Below are positions 1 through 7,037 of a stretch of 64,000 nucleotides of DNA, piece after piece. The DNA is from Alphaproteobacteria bacterium (lineage in GTDB: Bacteria; Pseudomonadota; Alphaproteobacteria; Rickettsiales; SXRF01), in NCBI GenBank assembly GCA_025360605.1, contig JANYBV010000022.1, positions 1 to 64,000 on the forward strand, written 5' to 3'. Each line of letters begins with the position of its first letter. The first letter of the stretch is position 1. Below the pieces are notes generated by a model. It was not told where the DNA came from. It searched no databases and saw nothing but the letters and a program-made list of their open reading frames with translations. A program made the position numbers and the translations under genes.

Positions 1-587
1 ACGACGCCGACGAAGTAGCGCACAAAAAAGAGCATCCCGAAAAGGAAATCACCTCGCTGTTGATTACCTATAATACACCGATGGCGGCGGTGGTGTTGCC
101 GCGCCTGATCAATAAAACCAGCTCCATGCAGGCAGCCAGCCCCGCTTTCGAAACAGTGCGGCTGATGAAAATGCTCGGTGTGGGAAGCGATGTGATTCAG
201 CTGTTTGGCGGCGTACTGATCGTGATTGCGGCGGCGGGATTTTTTGTCACGCTGTGGAATGCGGTGAACGAGCGCCGTTATGATATCGCCCTGATGCGTG
301 CCATCGGTGCGACGCGCTCAAAGGTTATGACGGTGGTACTGGCGGAGGGCCTTTTGCTCGGGGCTTCCGGCACATTGCTTGGTATTGTGCTGGGGCATGT
401 GTTTGCTTATAGCGTGCAGTGCTGGGTTGAAACTACGCGCCACATGAGCCTGAATCCGGTTGGCTTTCATCCCTATGAAATCTACGCCGTGATGATTGCT
501 CTTGCAATCAGCGTGATTGCCGCCATCATACCGTCCGTAATGGCGTACCGCGTCAACGTAGCGCAGATATTATCCAAAGGTTCATGA
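1..587 (+). CDS. ABC transporter permease, MacB/FtsX-like fold (5' truncated)
   Basis: C-terminal part of an inner-membrane ABC permease. The frame is open from base 3 at the window edge, so the start lies upstream. The visible part has a hydrophobic segment around VIQLFGGVLIVIAAAGFFV, the cytoplasmic stretch NERRYDIALMRAIGATR typical of MacB/YbbP permeases (RR-E-IAxxRAIGA), and two more hydrophobic segments near the end. It overlaps the next gene by 4 bases (ATGA), so the two are probably cotranscribed and translationally coupled. An ATP-binding partner should lie upstream, outside the window. The substrate cannot be told. The RAIGA motif favours a MacB-type permease over FtsX of the division complex. 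Confidence 0.85.
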   Translation, partial: DADEVAHKKEHPEKEITSLLITYNTPMAAVVLPRLINKTSSMQAASPAFETVRLMKMLGVGSDVIQLFGGVLIVIAAAGFFVTLWNAVNERRYDIALMRAIGATRSKVMTVVLAEGLLLGASGTLLGIVLGHVFAYSVQCWVETTRHMSLNPVGFHPYEIYAVMIALAISVIAAIIPSVMAYRVNVAQILSKGS

Positions 588-1063
588 ACAAAAAACTATT
601 GTTACTTCCGCTGTTGATCCTGACCCTGTGTGCTTTTTCCAAACAGCAGGCTGATGTCGGCCAACCGAAAGAAGAACGCAAGGCGCAGGATGCGCTGCCA
701 AAATCCAACGACCCGATGTGGAAAACACTCGCAACTACCAAAATCCATTCCGATTATGCCAAGGGGCTTTTCAGCGCTACCTATCCCGATGAGGTGAAAG
801 CGCTGGTGGGCAAGGAAATCACCATCAGCGGCTTTATGCTGCCTTTGGAAAGTTCGGAAAAATTTAAGCATTTTATTTTGTCCAAGCGCACACCCACCTG
901 TCCGTTCTGCCCCCCGGGGGAGCCAAACGAGATCGTTGATGTATGGATGGAAAAGGATGTGACGTGGGCAGAGGACACCATCAAGGTCAGCGGTACGTTC
1001 GAGCTGATGAATAATCCGGAACTGGGGCTGTTTTTTAAACTTAACAAAGCAAAAAAACTCTGA
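584..1063 (+). CDS. DUF3299 periplasmic protein, copy 1
   Basis: 159-residue exported protein of the DUF3299 family, function unknown. The N terminus is a short basic patch followed by a hydrophobic stretch ending in LTLC at residues 14-17. This is a possible but poor lipobox because Leu sits at -1. The core carries the family hallmarks: ISGFMLPLE, then TCPFCPPGEPNE with a CxxC pair, then a C-terminal FKL. It starts inside the stop of the upstream permease and is followed 13 bases later by a paralogue, so the three genes form one transcription unit. In this family the CxxC could bind metal or act in redox; that is inference. The pairing with a MacB-like permease suggests an envelope role. Confidence 0.85.
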   Translation: MNKKLLLLPLLILTLCAFSKQQADVGQPKEERKAQDALPKSNDPMWKTLATTKIHSDYAKGLFSATYPDEVKALVGKEITISGFMLPLESSEKFKHFILSKRTPTCPFCPPGEPNEIVDVWMEKDVTWAEDTIKVSGTFELMNNPELGLFFKLNKAKKL

Positions 1064-1076
1064 CACATCATATGAT

Positions 1077-1550
1077 ATGCCACCGATAAACCGCACATTG
1101 CTGATTCTGACGCTTGCACTCTTCAATCTTTCAGTGCTTGGTTATTTTATCCACGAAAGCCACCTATCCGAGACCGAAAAAGCCGAGTCTTCATTGTTTA
1201 TATGGCCGCAGCTGATGCATACCAAAATCCACACGGATTACGTTAGCGGTATTCACACCGCTGATATCGCCGACGATGTGAAAACTATGGCAGGCAAGCC
1301 GATGACGATTGGCGGGTTTATGGTGCCGCTGGACGTGTCGTCTGAAACCAGTCATTTTTTACTCTCGCGCAAATCGTCTACCTGTCCTTTTTGTTCGTCC
1401 GGCGAGCCGAATGAAATTATCGAGGTTTTTATGGAAAAACCTCTCGGATGGTCGGATGACAGAATTATTATCTCCGGTTTGTTCGAATTGACGAACAACA
1501 CCAAGGCGGGAATTTTTTACAAGCTCGGCAACGCCAAAAAACTGCCTTAG
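1077..1550 (+). CDS. DUF3299 periplasmic protein, copy 2
   Basis: 157-residue paralogue of the preceding gene. An N-terminal hydrophobic segment (about residues 8-24) acts as signal or anchor, with no cysteine for lipidation. The conserved core repeats that of copy 1: MTIGGFMVPLD, HFLLSRKSSTCPFC, GEPNEIIEVFMEK, and a closing KLGNAKKL. Copies 1 and 2 also share the lead-in TKIHxDYxxG, so this is a tandem duplication. The last 4 bases overlap the 3' end of the convergent HIT-family gene, which leaves no room for an intergenic terminator. Confidence 0.85.
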   Translation: MPPINRTLLILTLALFNLSVLGYFIHESHLSETEKAESSLFIWPQLMHTKIHTDYVSGIHTADIADDVKTMAGKPMTIGGFMVPLDVSSETSHFLLSRKSSTCPFCSSGEPNEIIEVFMEKPLGWSDDRIIISGLFELTNNTKAGIFYKLGNAKKLP

Positions 1551-1903
1551 GGCAGCAATGCACCAAGGCTGCGGCCCGCCAGAATATGCACATGGAAATG
1601 TGGCACGGACTGCGACGCATCCGCCCCGTGGTTGCTCACCAGACGGTATCCGTTCTGGTCAACGCCAAGCTTCATGGCAACGGCACGCACCGAGGCAAAA
1701 AACCCCTGAATCATGCCTGCGGGTGCTTGTGCGGTAAAATCGTGAAATGAGGTGTATTGCCCCTTGGGAATCACCAGCACATGCACAGGTGCGGCAGGGG
1801 TGATGTCGTGAAATGCAATGCAGTATTCGTCTTCATGCACTTTGTTGCAGGGGATTTCACCACGGAGTATTTTTGCAAAAATATTATTGGTATCGTAAGT
1901 CAT
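1547..1903 (-). CDS. hinT: HIT family purine nucleotide hydrolase (HinT-like)
   Basis: 118-residue histidine-triad protein, full length for the HinT branch. It contains the family start IFAKILRGEIPCNKVHED, the central HVLVIPKGQ strand, and the triad PHFHVHILAG with histidines at 102, 104 and 106; His104 is the expected nucleophile. HinT proteins hydrolyse nucleoside phosphoramidates such as AMP-lysine in the cytoplasm. It is the last gene of a minus-strand run hisE / phosphoethanolamine transferase / hinT and lies 8 bases after the transferase stop. hisE and HIT genes are neighbours in various proteobacteria, so the transferase between them looks like an insertion. Confidence 0.93.
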   Translation of the reverse strand: MTYDTNNIFAKILRGEIPCNKVHEDEYCIAFHDITPAAPVHVLVIPKGQYTSFHDFTAQAPAGMIQGFFASVRAVAMKLGVDQNGYRLVSNHGADASQSVPHFHVHILAGRSLGALLP

Positions 1904-1911
1904 CGGTTTTA

Positions 1912-3897
1912 CTATTTGGTTAGTTGCAGAAGAAGCCCTTCGTCAAAAGCATACGCACTATTCGTCCGGTGCCTTGCACTGAAAAATCTTGTTTTTAGGT
2001 AAGGCTCTGATTCATTGTGTACCTGTGGCTCCTTGGTTTCAACCGGTTCTTTCGCGGGCTCCGTTCTTTTGCTGTTTGCGTCTGGCCCATCCTCATCGTC
2101 GGTGGCCTGATCCTCGGAATTACCCGTATCGGTGGCGGCTTCCGGCTTGGAAACCGGTTCTTTCATTTTTTCATCGAGGACAGCAGCTGGGGCCGTCGAT
2201 GGGGCCGTTGTGTTTGCTGGTTCTGACGCTGGTGATTCGATCACCGGCATAGGAAACGGCGAGGCGGTTGCTTCTTGGGACGCTGGCGGCGCATCACGGC
2301 ACAGGCTTAAGCTTGGGTCGATAACGGGCGAGCTGATGCCAGCACAATCCAGCACGCTGTGGAAGATCACGTCGTGGGAGCTTGGGTCGATATTTTTCTT
2401 GGTCAGTGATTGCCAGCGCGCAGGATTATTTTTAATGAAATCGTCGGAGGCCCACCAGAACATGGGAACGATGTGATTTTCCGGTGCGGTTTCATAGCCA
2501 TGCAGGAAACGTCCGCCTTCGCCCAGCGACTCGCCGTGGTCAGACGTATACATCATCAGTGCGTTTTTGCCTTCAAGACGGTGCATGACCTGATCGAGAA
2601 TATAATCAGTATACAGTATGCTGTTATCATAGGAATTCACGAGCGCTTCGTTGTTAGACGAGCAGTCCTTGATTTCAGAAATCTGCGTGGCCGTGTCGTA
2701 ATGCCTTGAAAGCGTCATCGCGCAGGTGGGTTTGAATTTTTCGAAAGCTTCAGGATAGCGTGAGCTGTATTGCCAGTGGCTTCCGAACGTGTGCAGGATA
2801 ATGAGGGTAGGGCTGGACTGGTCTTCCAGTGCTTTGTCCATCAGCGGCAATAATTCCTCATCTTTTACTGTGTTGTCGAGAAATTGTTTGTTTTCGAGAA
2901 GATTAAATGTATCTGCTTCGTGAATGATGTCGATCAGCGGATGATCGATGGCATTTTGTGTTCCCAGCCAGAAGGTTTTAAAACCAAGGCTTCTAAACAG
3001 GCTTATCAGTGATGTTTCGGAATAAATGGCGCTCTTGTCACCCTCGGTGGCGCGCGTCAGGATGCACGGTACGGAAATGCGCGTCCACACACCGCACGAA
3101 GAGGTGTTTTTAAAATTCACCAGATTCTTACGTTGCTGGATAAATGGCGTGGTTTCTTTTTCATAACCGTTGATGGAAAAATGGTCGCCGCGTGCCGATT
3201 CACCGAGTACCAGCACTACCGTCAGCGGCATATTTCCTACGGTATGAATTTGTGAGGGGAATTCGCTGATATTTTTACGCGTGGTTGAGAGAAAACTCGT
3301 GCGCTCAAGCGCATATTGTGTGGCAGCTGTCAGGAAATTATAGGGTGGGAAGCGCGTACTCATGCTGCCGTCGTTGATGGTAATCACCCCGATGGTCAGC
3401 AGCATAATGATGGCGGCGACGCGGAAATTATGAGTTTCTTTTTTCTCCCTGCGGATCAGCAGCACACCCAATATGCCTAACGTTAATGCCGACAGAAGGC
3501 TGATAATAAGGTCAAGGTTGAGGAAGTTGGACATTTCCCGCGAGGTGGATTCCACCACCACCGCTACAGAGTCTTTCGAAACCTGCGCATGAAAGGTGGT
3601 CACCATATAGTTGCTGATGGCAGTGAATATAGTCAGCAGTGGCCAGAGGATAACCCAGACAATCCTAAGCACCGTAAGCCCGAACAGCAGGCAGAATATT
3701 TGCACAAATGTGGTGATGGCATCCAGCGATGCCTGCCCCAGTAGCACGTCCTTGGCGACATGCACTTCCTTAAATTGCTGGATAAAAATGGGCGCAACAA
3801 AAATCCCGCTATAGATAATTGTTAATAGCAGGATCAGGCTGCTGCGGCGGTACAGCTTCGGTTTACGCCTTCTATTTCTTCCTTTTCGCTTTCTCAT
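1912..3897 (-). CDS. Phosphoethanolamine transferase, EptA/MCR-like, with C-terminal extension
   Basis: 661-residue inner-membrane enzyme that should move phosphoethanolamine from phosphatidylethanolamine to lipid A or another envelope glycan. A very basic N terminus (residues 1-19) precedes five hydrophobic segments up to about residue 175. The catalytic sulfatase-fold domain follows. Visible landmarks are GESARGDH at 232-239 (metal-binding Glu233), SCGVWTRISVPC with the disulfide pair C268/C278 and the nucleophile Thr272 in the spacing known for EptA (Cys+4), and SDHGESLGE with a later HG for zinc. Family members end near 540 residues. This one adds about 120 residues rich in Pro, Ala, Glu and Thr. 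The start codon lies inside hisE (26-base overlap). The target lipid is inferred. Confidence 0.88.
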   Translation of the reverse strand: MRKRKGRNRRRKPKLYRRSSLILLLTIIYSGIFVAPIFIQQFKEVHVAKDVLLGQASLDAITTFVQIFCLLFGLTVLRIVWVILWPLLTIFTAISNYMVTTFHAQVSKDSVAVVVESTSREMSNFLNLDLIISLLSALTLGILGVLLIRREKKETHNFRVAAIIMLLTIGVITINDGSMSTRFPPYNFLTAATQYALERTSFLSTTRKNISEFPSQIHTVGNMPLTVVLVLGESARGDHFSINGYEKETTPFIQQRKNLVNFKNTSSCGVWTRISVPCILTRATEGDKSAIYSETSLISLFRSLGFKTFWLGTQNAIDHPLIDIIHEADTFNLLENKQFLDNTVKDEELLPLMDKALEDQSSPTLIILHTFGSHWQYSSRYPEAFEKFKPTCAMTLSRHYDTATQISEIKDCSSNNEALVNSYDNSILYTDYILDQVMHRLEGKNALMMYTSDHGESLGEGGRFLHGYETAPENHIVPMFWWASDDFIKNNPARWQSLTKKNIDPSSHDVIFHSVLDCAGISSPVIDPSLSLCRDAPPASQEATASPFPMPVIESPASEPANTTAPSTAPAAVLDEKMKEPVSKPEAATDTGNSEDQATDDEDGPDANSKRTEPAKEPVETKEPQVHNESEPYLKTRFFSARHRTNSAYAFDEGLLLQLTK

Positions 3898-4195
3898 CTA
3901 GCCCAGAAATACCTTCACGATGTTGCAACTCGGCTATGACATCAGCAATTGTTATGCCGCGATCGGCGAGCAGCAAAAGCCAATGGAAAATGAGGTCCGC
4001 ACTTTCACTGATAATGCCTTTTTTATCATTCTGCATCGCAGCGATGACAGTTTCCACGGCTTCCTCGCCAACCTTCTGGGCAATCTTTGCCGTTCCCTGT
4101 TTCATGCGCTTGGCAATGTAGGATTTTTCGGGGTCGCCGTTGCGGCGTTCCAGAATCACATTATAAAGTTGTTCGAGGGTTTCGGAGGCGGGCAT
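3872..4195 (-). CDS. hisE: Phosphoribosyl-ATP pyrophosphatase
   Basis: Second step of histidine biosynthesis: cleaves phosphoribosyl-ATP to phosphoribosyl-AMP. The all-alpha NTP-PPase core is complete: LEQLYNVILERR, SYIAKRMKQG, AQKVGEEAVETVIAA with the metal-binding E-E-x2-E pattern, and SADLIFHWLLLL. The frame stays open upstream to 4264, but those 23 extra codons are low-complexity and unlike the family. Starting at ATG 4195 gives 107 residues, the normal size. No good Shine-Dalgarno is visible. The 3' end overlaps the start of the downstream phosphoethanolamine transferase by 26 bases, which suggests coupled translation. Confidence 0.9.
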   Translation of the reverse strand: MPASETLEQLYNVILERRNGDPEKSYIAKRMKQGTAKIAQKVGEEAVETVIAAMQNDKKGIISESADLIFHWLLLLADRGITIADVIAELQHREGISGLDEKAKRKK

Positions 4196-4432
4196 CAGGG
4201 GTAAATTTATATTAATTATTAAAGAGGTTAGATGAATAGTGAACGAAGTTGAGGTCAATGTCAAAAATAATCGGCCATTACTTCGCCTTGTGCTTTCAAA
4301 TGCAATATGTTAGTGTGACTACGATTTTGCCTTACTTTGGCTATAGACTCTCTCATCAAGGATGCTTCAATGGAAGAACCTGAGAGTCTGAAGACGGTTC
4401 TTGCCAGTAAGGTGAGATCGGGATTCGCAACC

Positions 4433-4630
4433 ATGTTGGTCCTCACTCGGAAGTTGGAAGAGGGACTTTTCATCGGCGACGAGATCTACGTGCAGGTTGT
4501 TCGCCTCGAAGGTGGACAGGCCAGGCTCGGGATCATCGCCCCTCGGGACATCATCGTCCTGCGCAACGAGCTGCTTATGCCCAGCGACCCCAAGGTCAAG
4601 TGGCTTAGGCAGCAGATCAACAAGCGTTAA
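4433..4630 (+). CDS. csrA: CsrA-family translational regulator
   Basis: 65-residue RNA-binding regulator that binds GGA-containing loops near ribosome binding sites. The start is set at ATG 4433 because canonical CsrA begins MLVLxRK; the open frame upstream to 4337 has no family match. Visible are MLVLTRKLEEGLFIGDEI, LEGGQARLGIIAPRDI and the C-terminal LRNEL; the Arg of LRNEL is at the place of the RNA-contacting Arg44. His of the usual VHREE is replaced by Leu. Codon use differs from the neighbours: many CTC, GTC, ATC, CGG and AGG codons, with few A-ending ones. The gene stands alone with its own terminator, which suggests acquisition by transfer. Confidence 0.88.
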   Translation: MLVLTRKLEEGLFIGDEIYVQVVRLEGGQARLGIIAPRDIIVLRNELLMPSDPKVKWLRQQINKR

Positions 4631-4677
4631 ACGCTACAAGCAACACTAAGCAACATTCCAGTCCGATCATACGGACT

Positions 4678-4712
4678 AAAAAACGCAACCAGCAATGGCT
4701 GCGTTTTTTTTG
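4678..4712 (+). terminator. Rho-independent terminator of csrA
   Basis: Stem AAACGCAACCA / TGGCTGCGTTT (4681-4691 with 4696-4706) has one A-C mismatch and a GCAA tetraloop at 4692-4695, and runs straight into eight or more T. A smaller hairpin GTCCG / CGGAC lies at 4661-4676 just before it. It isolates csrA from the rimP block. Confidence 0.85.
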
Positions 4713-4789
4713 TTTTTTCAATAGAATAAAGAAAAATGAGGGGGGAGCTGGCGATGGCGTGCAGTATTGCATTTTTCTGAAATTATAGC

Positions 4790-4817
4790 TTGTATATCCG
4801 TAAAATATTACTATAGT
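4790..4817 (+). promoter_or_regulatory. Sigma-70-type promoter for rimP operon
   Basis: TTGTAT at 4790-4795, 16-base spacer, TATAGT at 4812-4817. Transcription would begin near 4824, only a few bases before the hairpin at 4829-4851. It is the best candidate driving rimP-nusA-infB and the rest of the block. Confidence 0.6.
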
Positions 4818-4823
4818 ACGCGC

Positions 4824-4862
4824 ATTCGAAGGTGGCCCGTTTGGCCGCCTTTTTATTTTTTT
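4824..4862 (+). promoter_or_regulatory. rimP leader: attenuator-like terminator hairpin
   Basis: A 9-bp stem (4829-4837 with 4843-4851, one G-T pair), a 5-base loop, and the T-run 4850-4862 form a complete intrinsic terminator. It lies between the likely promoter and the rimP start at 4886. Premature-terminator leaders upstream of rimP have been described in proteobacteria. Ribosome-biogenesis or NusA feedback through this leader is inference. It may instead only terminate read-through. Confidence 0.6.
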
Positions 4863-4885
4863 AAGCCCTGACTTGGCGCAAAACT

Positions 4886-5371
4886 GTGGATGTAATTACA
4901 AAAATTGTACAGGTGATTGAGCCGAGCCTTACCTCGATGGGGTATTCGCTCGTGCAGGTGAAGCTGGCTGATGGCCGCCGTAAAACCCTGTCTATTATGG
5001 CGGAACGCACTGATGAGGTGTCGATGAGCTTTGACGATTGTACGGAAATTACGCGTATGGTTTCGGCGTTGCTGGAAGTGGAAGACCCGATCACCAGTGC
5101 CTACGATCTGGAGGTCTGCTCGCCTGGTATAGACAGGCCGCTGACCAAGCTGGTGGATTTTATCCGCTTCAGTGGTCATGAAGCCAAGGTGGAAACCATG
5201 ATTCCGGTAGAAGGACGCAAGCGCTTTCGCGGCACTGTACAGGGAACCAAAGGGGATGTGGTGACACTGAAGATGCCGGAAGGCAACGACGTGTCATTTC
5301 CGTTTACGCATGTCAAAACTGCAAGACTGGTATTATCTGACACGCCGGTTAAAAATAAGTCGAATAAATAA
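4886..5371 (+). CDS. rimP: Ribosome maturation factor RimP
   Basis: 161-residue factor for 30S subunit maturation. The N-terminal domain shows LTSMGYSLVQVKLADGRRKTLSIMAER and a DDCTEITRMVSALLEVEDPI stretch. The family signature YDLEVCSPGIDRPLTK follows, and then an SH3-like C-terminal domain. The start is GTG 4886. The frame opens only at 4865, right after a stop, and no other start codon fits; a Shine-Dalgarno is not evident. It is the first gene of the classical rimP-nusA-infB-rbfA-truB-rpsO-pnp order and lies 23 bases after the attenuator T-run. Confidence 0.95.
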   Translation: MDVITKIVQVIEPSLTSMGYSLVQVKLADGRRKTLSIMAERTDEVSMSFDDCTEITRMVSALLEVEDPITSAYDLEVCSPGIDRPLTKLVDFIRFSGHEAKVETMIPVEGRKRFRGTVQGTKGDVVTLKMPEGNDVSFPFTHVKTARLVLSDTPVKNKSNK

Positions 5372-5410
5372 TTATAAACAATATATTAAACACTAAGAAG
5401 GAAGATTACA

Positions 5411-6931
5411 ATGGGTGCAAGCCAAGCGATATATGGTAGTACAGAATTGTTGCAGATTGCTGATGCTGTAGCGCGCGAAAAAGGATTGTCGAAAGACTCC
5501 GTTCTTGAAGCGATGGAGCAGGCGATTCAGGTCGCAGGACGCCGTAAATACGGTCATGAACATGATATCCGCGCTGAGATCGACAAAAAATCTGGCGAAA
5601 TTAAACTCTTCCGCGTCCGCACCGTGGTAGAAACTGTTGAAAACGAGATGACCGAACTGACGCTGAAAGACGCGCAGAAAATCGATGCCCAGCTCGCCAT
5701 CGGCGATGAAATTCGCGACCTGCTGCCACCGATTGATTTCGGCCGCGTAGCTGCACAGACTGCTAAGCAGGTGGTGTTGCAGAAGGTGCGTGATGCTGAA
5801 CGTGATAAACAGTTTGGCGAATTCAAAGATAAGGTGGGCGAAATCGTCAGCGGCACCGTGAAGCGCGTGGAATACGGCAACGTGATTGTCGATTTCGGCC
5901 GCACGGAAGCCATGATCCGCCGTGACGAACTGATCCCGAGGGAAGTGTTCCGTCCGGGTGACCGCATCCGCGCGTATATCCATGATGTGCGTCGTGAAAA
6001 AACCGGTCCACAGATATTCCTGTCGCGTACCCATGCTGATTTTATTGGCCGTCTTTTTGCTCAGGAAGTTCCTGAAATTTACGATGGAATCATTGAAATT
6101 AAATCGGCTGCCCGCGATCCTGGTTCACGCGCTAAAATCGCTGTGTACTCGAAAGATTCCAGCGTGAATCCTGTGCTGTCATGCGTGGGTGTGCGTGGTT
6201 CGCGCGTTCAGGCGGTGGTCAATGAATTACAGGGCGAAAAAATCGACATTATCGAATGGTCACAGGATCCTGCGACGTTCGTGGTCAACGCGCTGTCTTC
6301 GGCGGAAGTATCGAAAGTCGTTATCGATGAAAGCAAAAACCGCATCGAAGTGGTGGTTCCTGACGACCAGCTCAGCCTTGCGATTGGCCGCCGTGGCCAG
6401 AATGTACGTCTTGCGTCCCAGCTCACCGGCTGGAGCATCGACATCCTGACGGAAGCGGTGGAATCCGAACGCCGTGCCGAAGAATTCAGCAACCTGTCGC
6501 AGCTGTTTATCGATGCGCTGGATGTAGAAGAAGTAATCGCACATCTGCTCGTCACCGAAGGTTTTACCTCCATTGAAGAAGTGGCGTTTATTCCGGTAGG
6601 CGATCTGACCTCGATTGAAGGCTTTGACGATAACGTGGCGGAAGAACTCCATAACCGCGCCCGTAACTGGCTGGAAACCAAACAAAAAGAAAACCAGAAA
6701 AAGCTCAAGGACCTCGGTATGGACCAGACGCTTATCCAGTTTGCCGCCCAGAACCCTGTTATTAAACAGGAATGGCTGGAAAAATTTGGTGAAAGCAAGG
6801 TTCTCACGCTGGATGATTTTGCCGATCTTTCAACCGTTGAACTGCTTGAAATCCTTGGCAACTCTGGCCTGAACTCCGAAGAAGCCGGAAACCTGATTAT
6901 GGCGGCGCGTGCGTCGTGGGCTGAGGAGTAA
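5411..6931 (+). CDS. nusA: Transcription termination/antitermination factor NusA
   Basis: 506-residue RNA polymerase-binding factor for pausing, termination and antitermination. Domains in order: N-terminal RNAP-binding domain (about 1-130), S1 domain (about 138-200, GEIVSGTVKRVEYGNVIVDFG), two KH domains with GVRGSRVQAVVNEL and IGRRGQNVRLA (about 230-350), then two C-terminal acidic helix-hairpin repeats (about 365-430 and 450-506). Such C-terminal repeats occur in proteobacterial NusA. An AAGGAAG Shine-Dalgarno lies upstream of ATG 5411. The YlxR/DUF448 gene often found between nusA and infB is absent here; a perfect inverted repeat fills the 106-base gap. Confidence 0.97.
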   Translation: MGASQAIYGSTELLQIADAVAREKGLSKDSVLEAMEQAIQVAGRRKYGHEHDIRAEIDKKSGEIKLFRVRTVVETVENEMTELTLKDAQKIDAQLAIGDEIRDLLPPIDFGRVAAQTAKQVVLQKVRDAERDKQFGEFKDKVGEIVSGTVKRVEYGNVIVDFGRTEAMIRRDELIPREVFRPGDRIRAYIHDVRREKTGPQIFLSRTHADFIGRLFAQEVPEIYDGIIEIKSAARDPGSRAKIAVYSKDSSVNPVLSCVGVRGSRVQAVVNELQGEKIDIIEWSQDPATFVVNALSSAEVSKVVIDESKNRIEVVVPDDQLSLAIGRRGQNVRLASQLTGWSIDILTEAVESERRAEEFSNLSQLFIDALDVEEVIAHLLVTEGFTSIEEVAFIPVGDLTSIEGFDDNVAEELHNRARNWLETKQKENQKKLKDLGMDQTLIQFAAQNPVIKQEWLEKFGESKVLTLDDFADLSTVELLEILGNSGLNSEEAGNLIMAARASWAEE

Positions 6932-6947
6932 GAGTCCTAATTTGAGC

Positions 6948-6990
6948 GCTAGAGTCCAGTATTATAACTGTCTTTAATCTGGACTCTAGC
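6948..6990. repeat. Perfect 12-bp inverted repeat between nusA and infB
   Basis: GCTAGAGTCCAG at 6948-6959 and its exact complement CTGGACTCTAGC at 6979-6990, separated by 19 AT-rich bases. No T-run follows on either strand, so it is not a standard terminator. As RNA it would form a stable stem inside the operon transcript, possibly an RNase III site or an attenuation element. Confidence 0.8.
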
Positions 6991-7037
6991 CATCGGGTAC
7001 TCTATACAACACCATTAAAATTAATACATAGAAGCCA

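Noticed and set aside
1-587. Possible ftsX, partner of the ftsE at 49940
   Set aside because: The NERRYDIALMRAIGATR motif and the following DUF3299 genes indicate a MacB/YbbP-type permease, and it lies about 49 kb away.
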